Source: Pseudomonadota bacterium (GTDB lineage Bacteria; Pseudomonadota; Gammaproteobacteria; Xanthomonadales; Xanthomonadaceae). Taken from it: a stretch of DNA of 13,856 nt. The notes beneath the pieces were generated by a model that saw only the letters and a program-made list of their open reading frames with translations, had not been told where the DNA came from and did no database searches. Shown here piece after piece: positions 13,758 through 13,856 of this stretch (position 1 is its first letter; the number at the start of each line of letters is the position of its first letter). A program made the position numbers and the translations under genes. Where the stretch lies: positions 1 to 13,856 of the forward strand of contig JAEWJB010000154.1 in the NCBI GenBank assembly GCA_023386795.1, read 5' to 3'.

Positions 13758-13856
13758 ATGAAGACCCGCTTCGCCCTGACCCTGATGGCCCTGTTGCCGA
13801 TCGCCCTGGTGGCATGCAAGGCGCAGGACGGCAGTGCCGATACCACCACCCCGGCG
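13758..13856 (+). CDS. Lipoprotein, 5' end only (possibly a second DsbA-family protein)
   Basis: The first 33 codons of a gene that runs off the window are visible. The protein starts MKTRFALTLMALLPIALVAC, a lipoprotein signal with lipobox LVAC (Cys20), followed by a polar Asp/Thr/Ala linker (KAQDGSADTTTPA). The ATG at 13758 has TTGGAGAT about eight bases upstream. No catalytic motif lies in the visible part. From memory, Xanthomonadaceae often carry a second, lipoprotein-type DsbA gene directly after dsbA, and this N-terminus would suit it; this is inference and other lipoproteins are possible. Confidence 0.7.
   Translation, partial: MKTRFALTLMALLPIALVACKAQDGSADTTTPA

Noticed and set aside
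1..13856. Mobile element, phage, CRISPR, toxin-antitoxin or defence island
   Set aside because: I saw no transposase, integrase, direct-repeat array, small toxin pair, tRNA or change in base composition. All genes belong to ordinary chromosomal families.

Overview
The window is about 13.9 kb of uniformly GC-rich chromosomal DNA. The gene content and order point to a gammaproteobacterium of the Xanthomonadaceae/Lysobacteraceae type (Xanthomonas, Stenotrophomonas, Pseudoxanthomonas, Luteimonas or Lysobacter relatives). Three things support this: a plant-type (GCS2) glutamate-cysteine ligase, the engB - cytochrome c4 - dsbA gene order, and GC-rich codon use with long antisense open frames. I see no tRNA, rRNA, CRISPR, insertion sequence, phage gene or composition break. 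No intergenic gap exceeds about 260 bases. The genome assignment is inference, because no ribosomal marker is present.

Layout. (1) Positions 33-3821, minus strand: a tightly coupled three-gene operon for a periplasmic PaoABC-type molybdenum aldehyde oxidoreductase, with the 2Fe-2S subunit (Tat signal) first, then the FAD/4Fe-4S subunit, then the molybdenum-cofactor subunit. (2) 3969-4310, plus: a small YCII/DGPF-family protein. (3) 4352-4678, minus: a small proline-rich lipoprotein, transcribed divergently from (4) 4939-7208, plus: an OmpR-family response regulator and an EnvZ-like sensor kinase that overlap by 4 nt. (5) 7205-8569, minus: glutamate-cysteine ligase, whose stop codon overlaps that of the kinase tail to tail. 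(6) 8748-11381, plus: a VIT1/CCC1-like metal transporter, an AraC-family regulator and a secreted methyl-parathion-hydrolase/OPHC2-like metallo-beta-lactamase-fold enzyme. (7) 11386-12009, minus: ribosome-assembly GTPase EngB. (8) 12145-13856, plus: di-haem cytochrome c4, a strong intrinsic terminator, a DsbA-type thiol oxidase, and the first 33 codons of a lipoprotein that runs off the edge.

Themes. Several genes concern redox and the cell envelope: aldehyde detoxification in the periplasm, glutathione synthesis, disulfide formation and periplasmic electron transfer. They form separate transcription units rather than one system. The best candidates for something less described are the proline-rich lipoprotein beside a two-component system whose sensor has an unusual proline/glycine-rich periplasmic region, the transporter-regulator-hydrolase cluster, and the terminator placed directly in front of dsbA. 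Nothing here is a clear new defence or mobile system; most of the window is ordinary chromosome.
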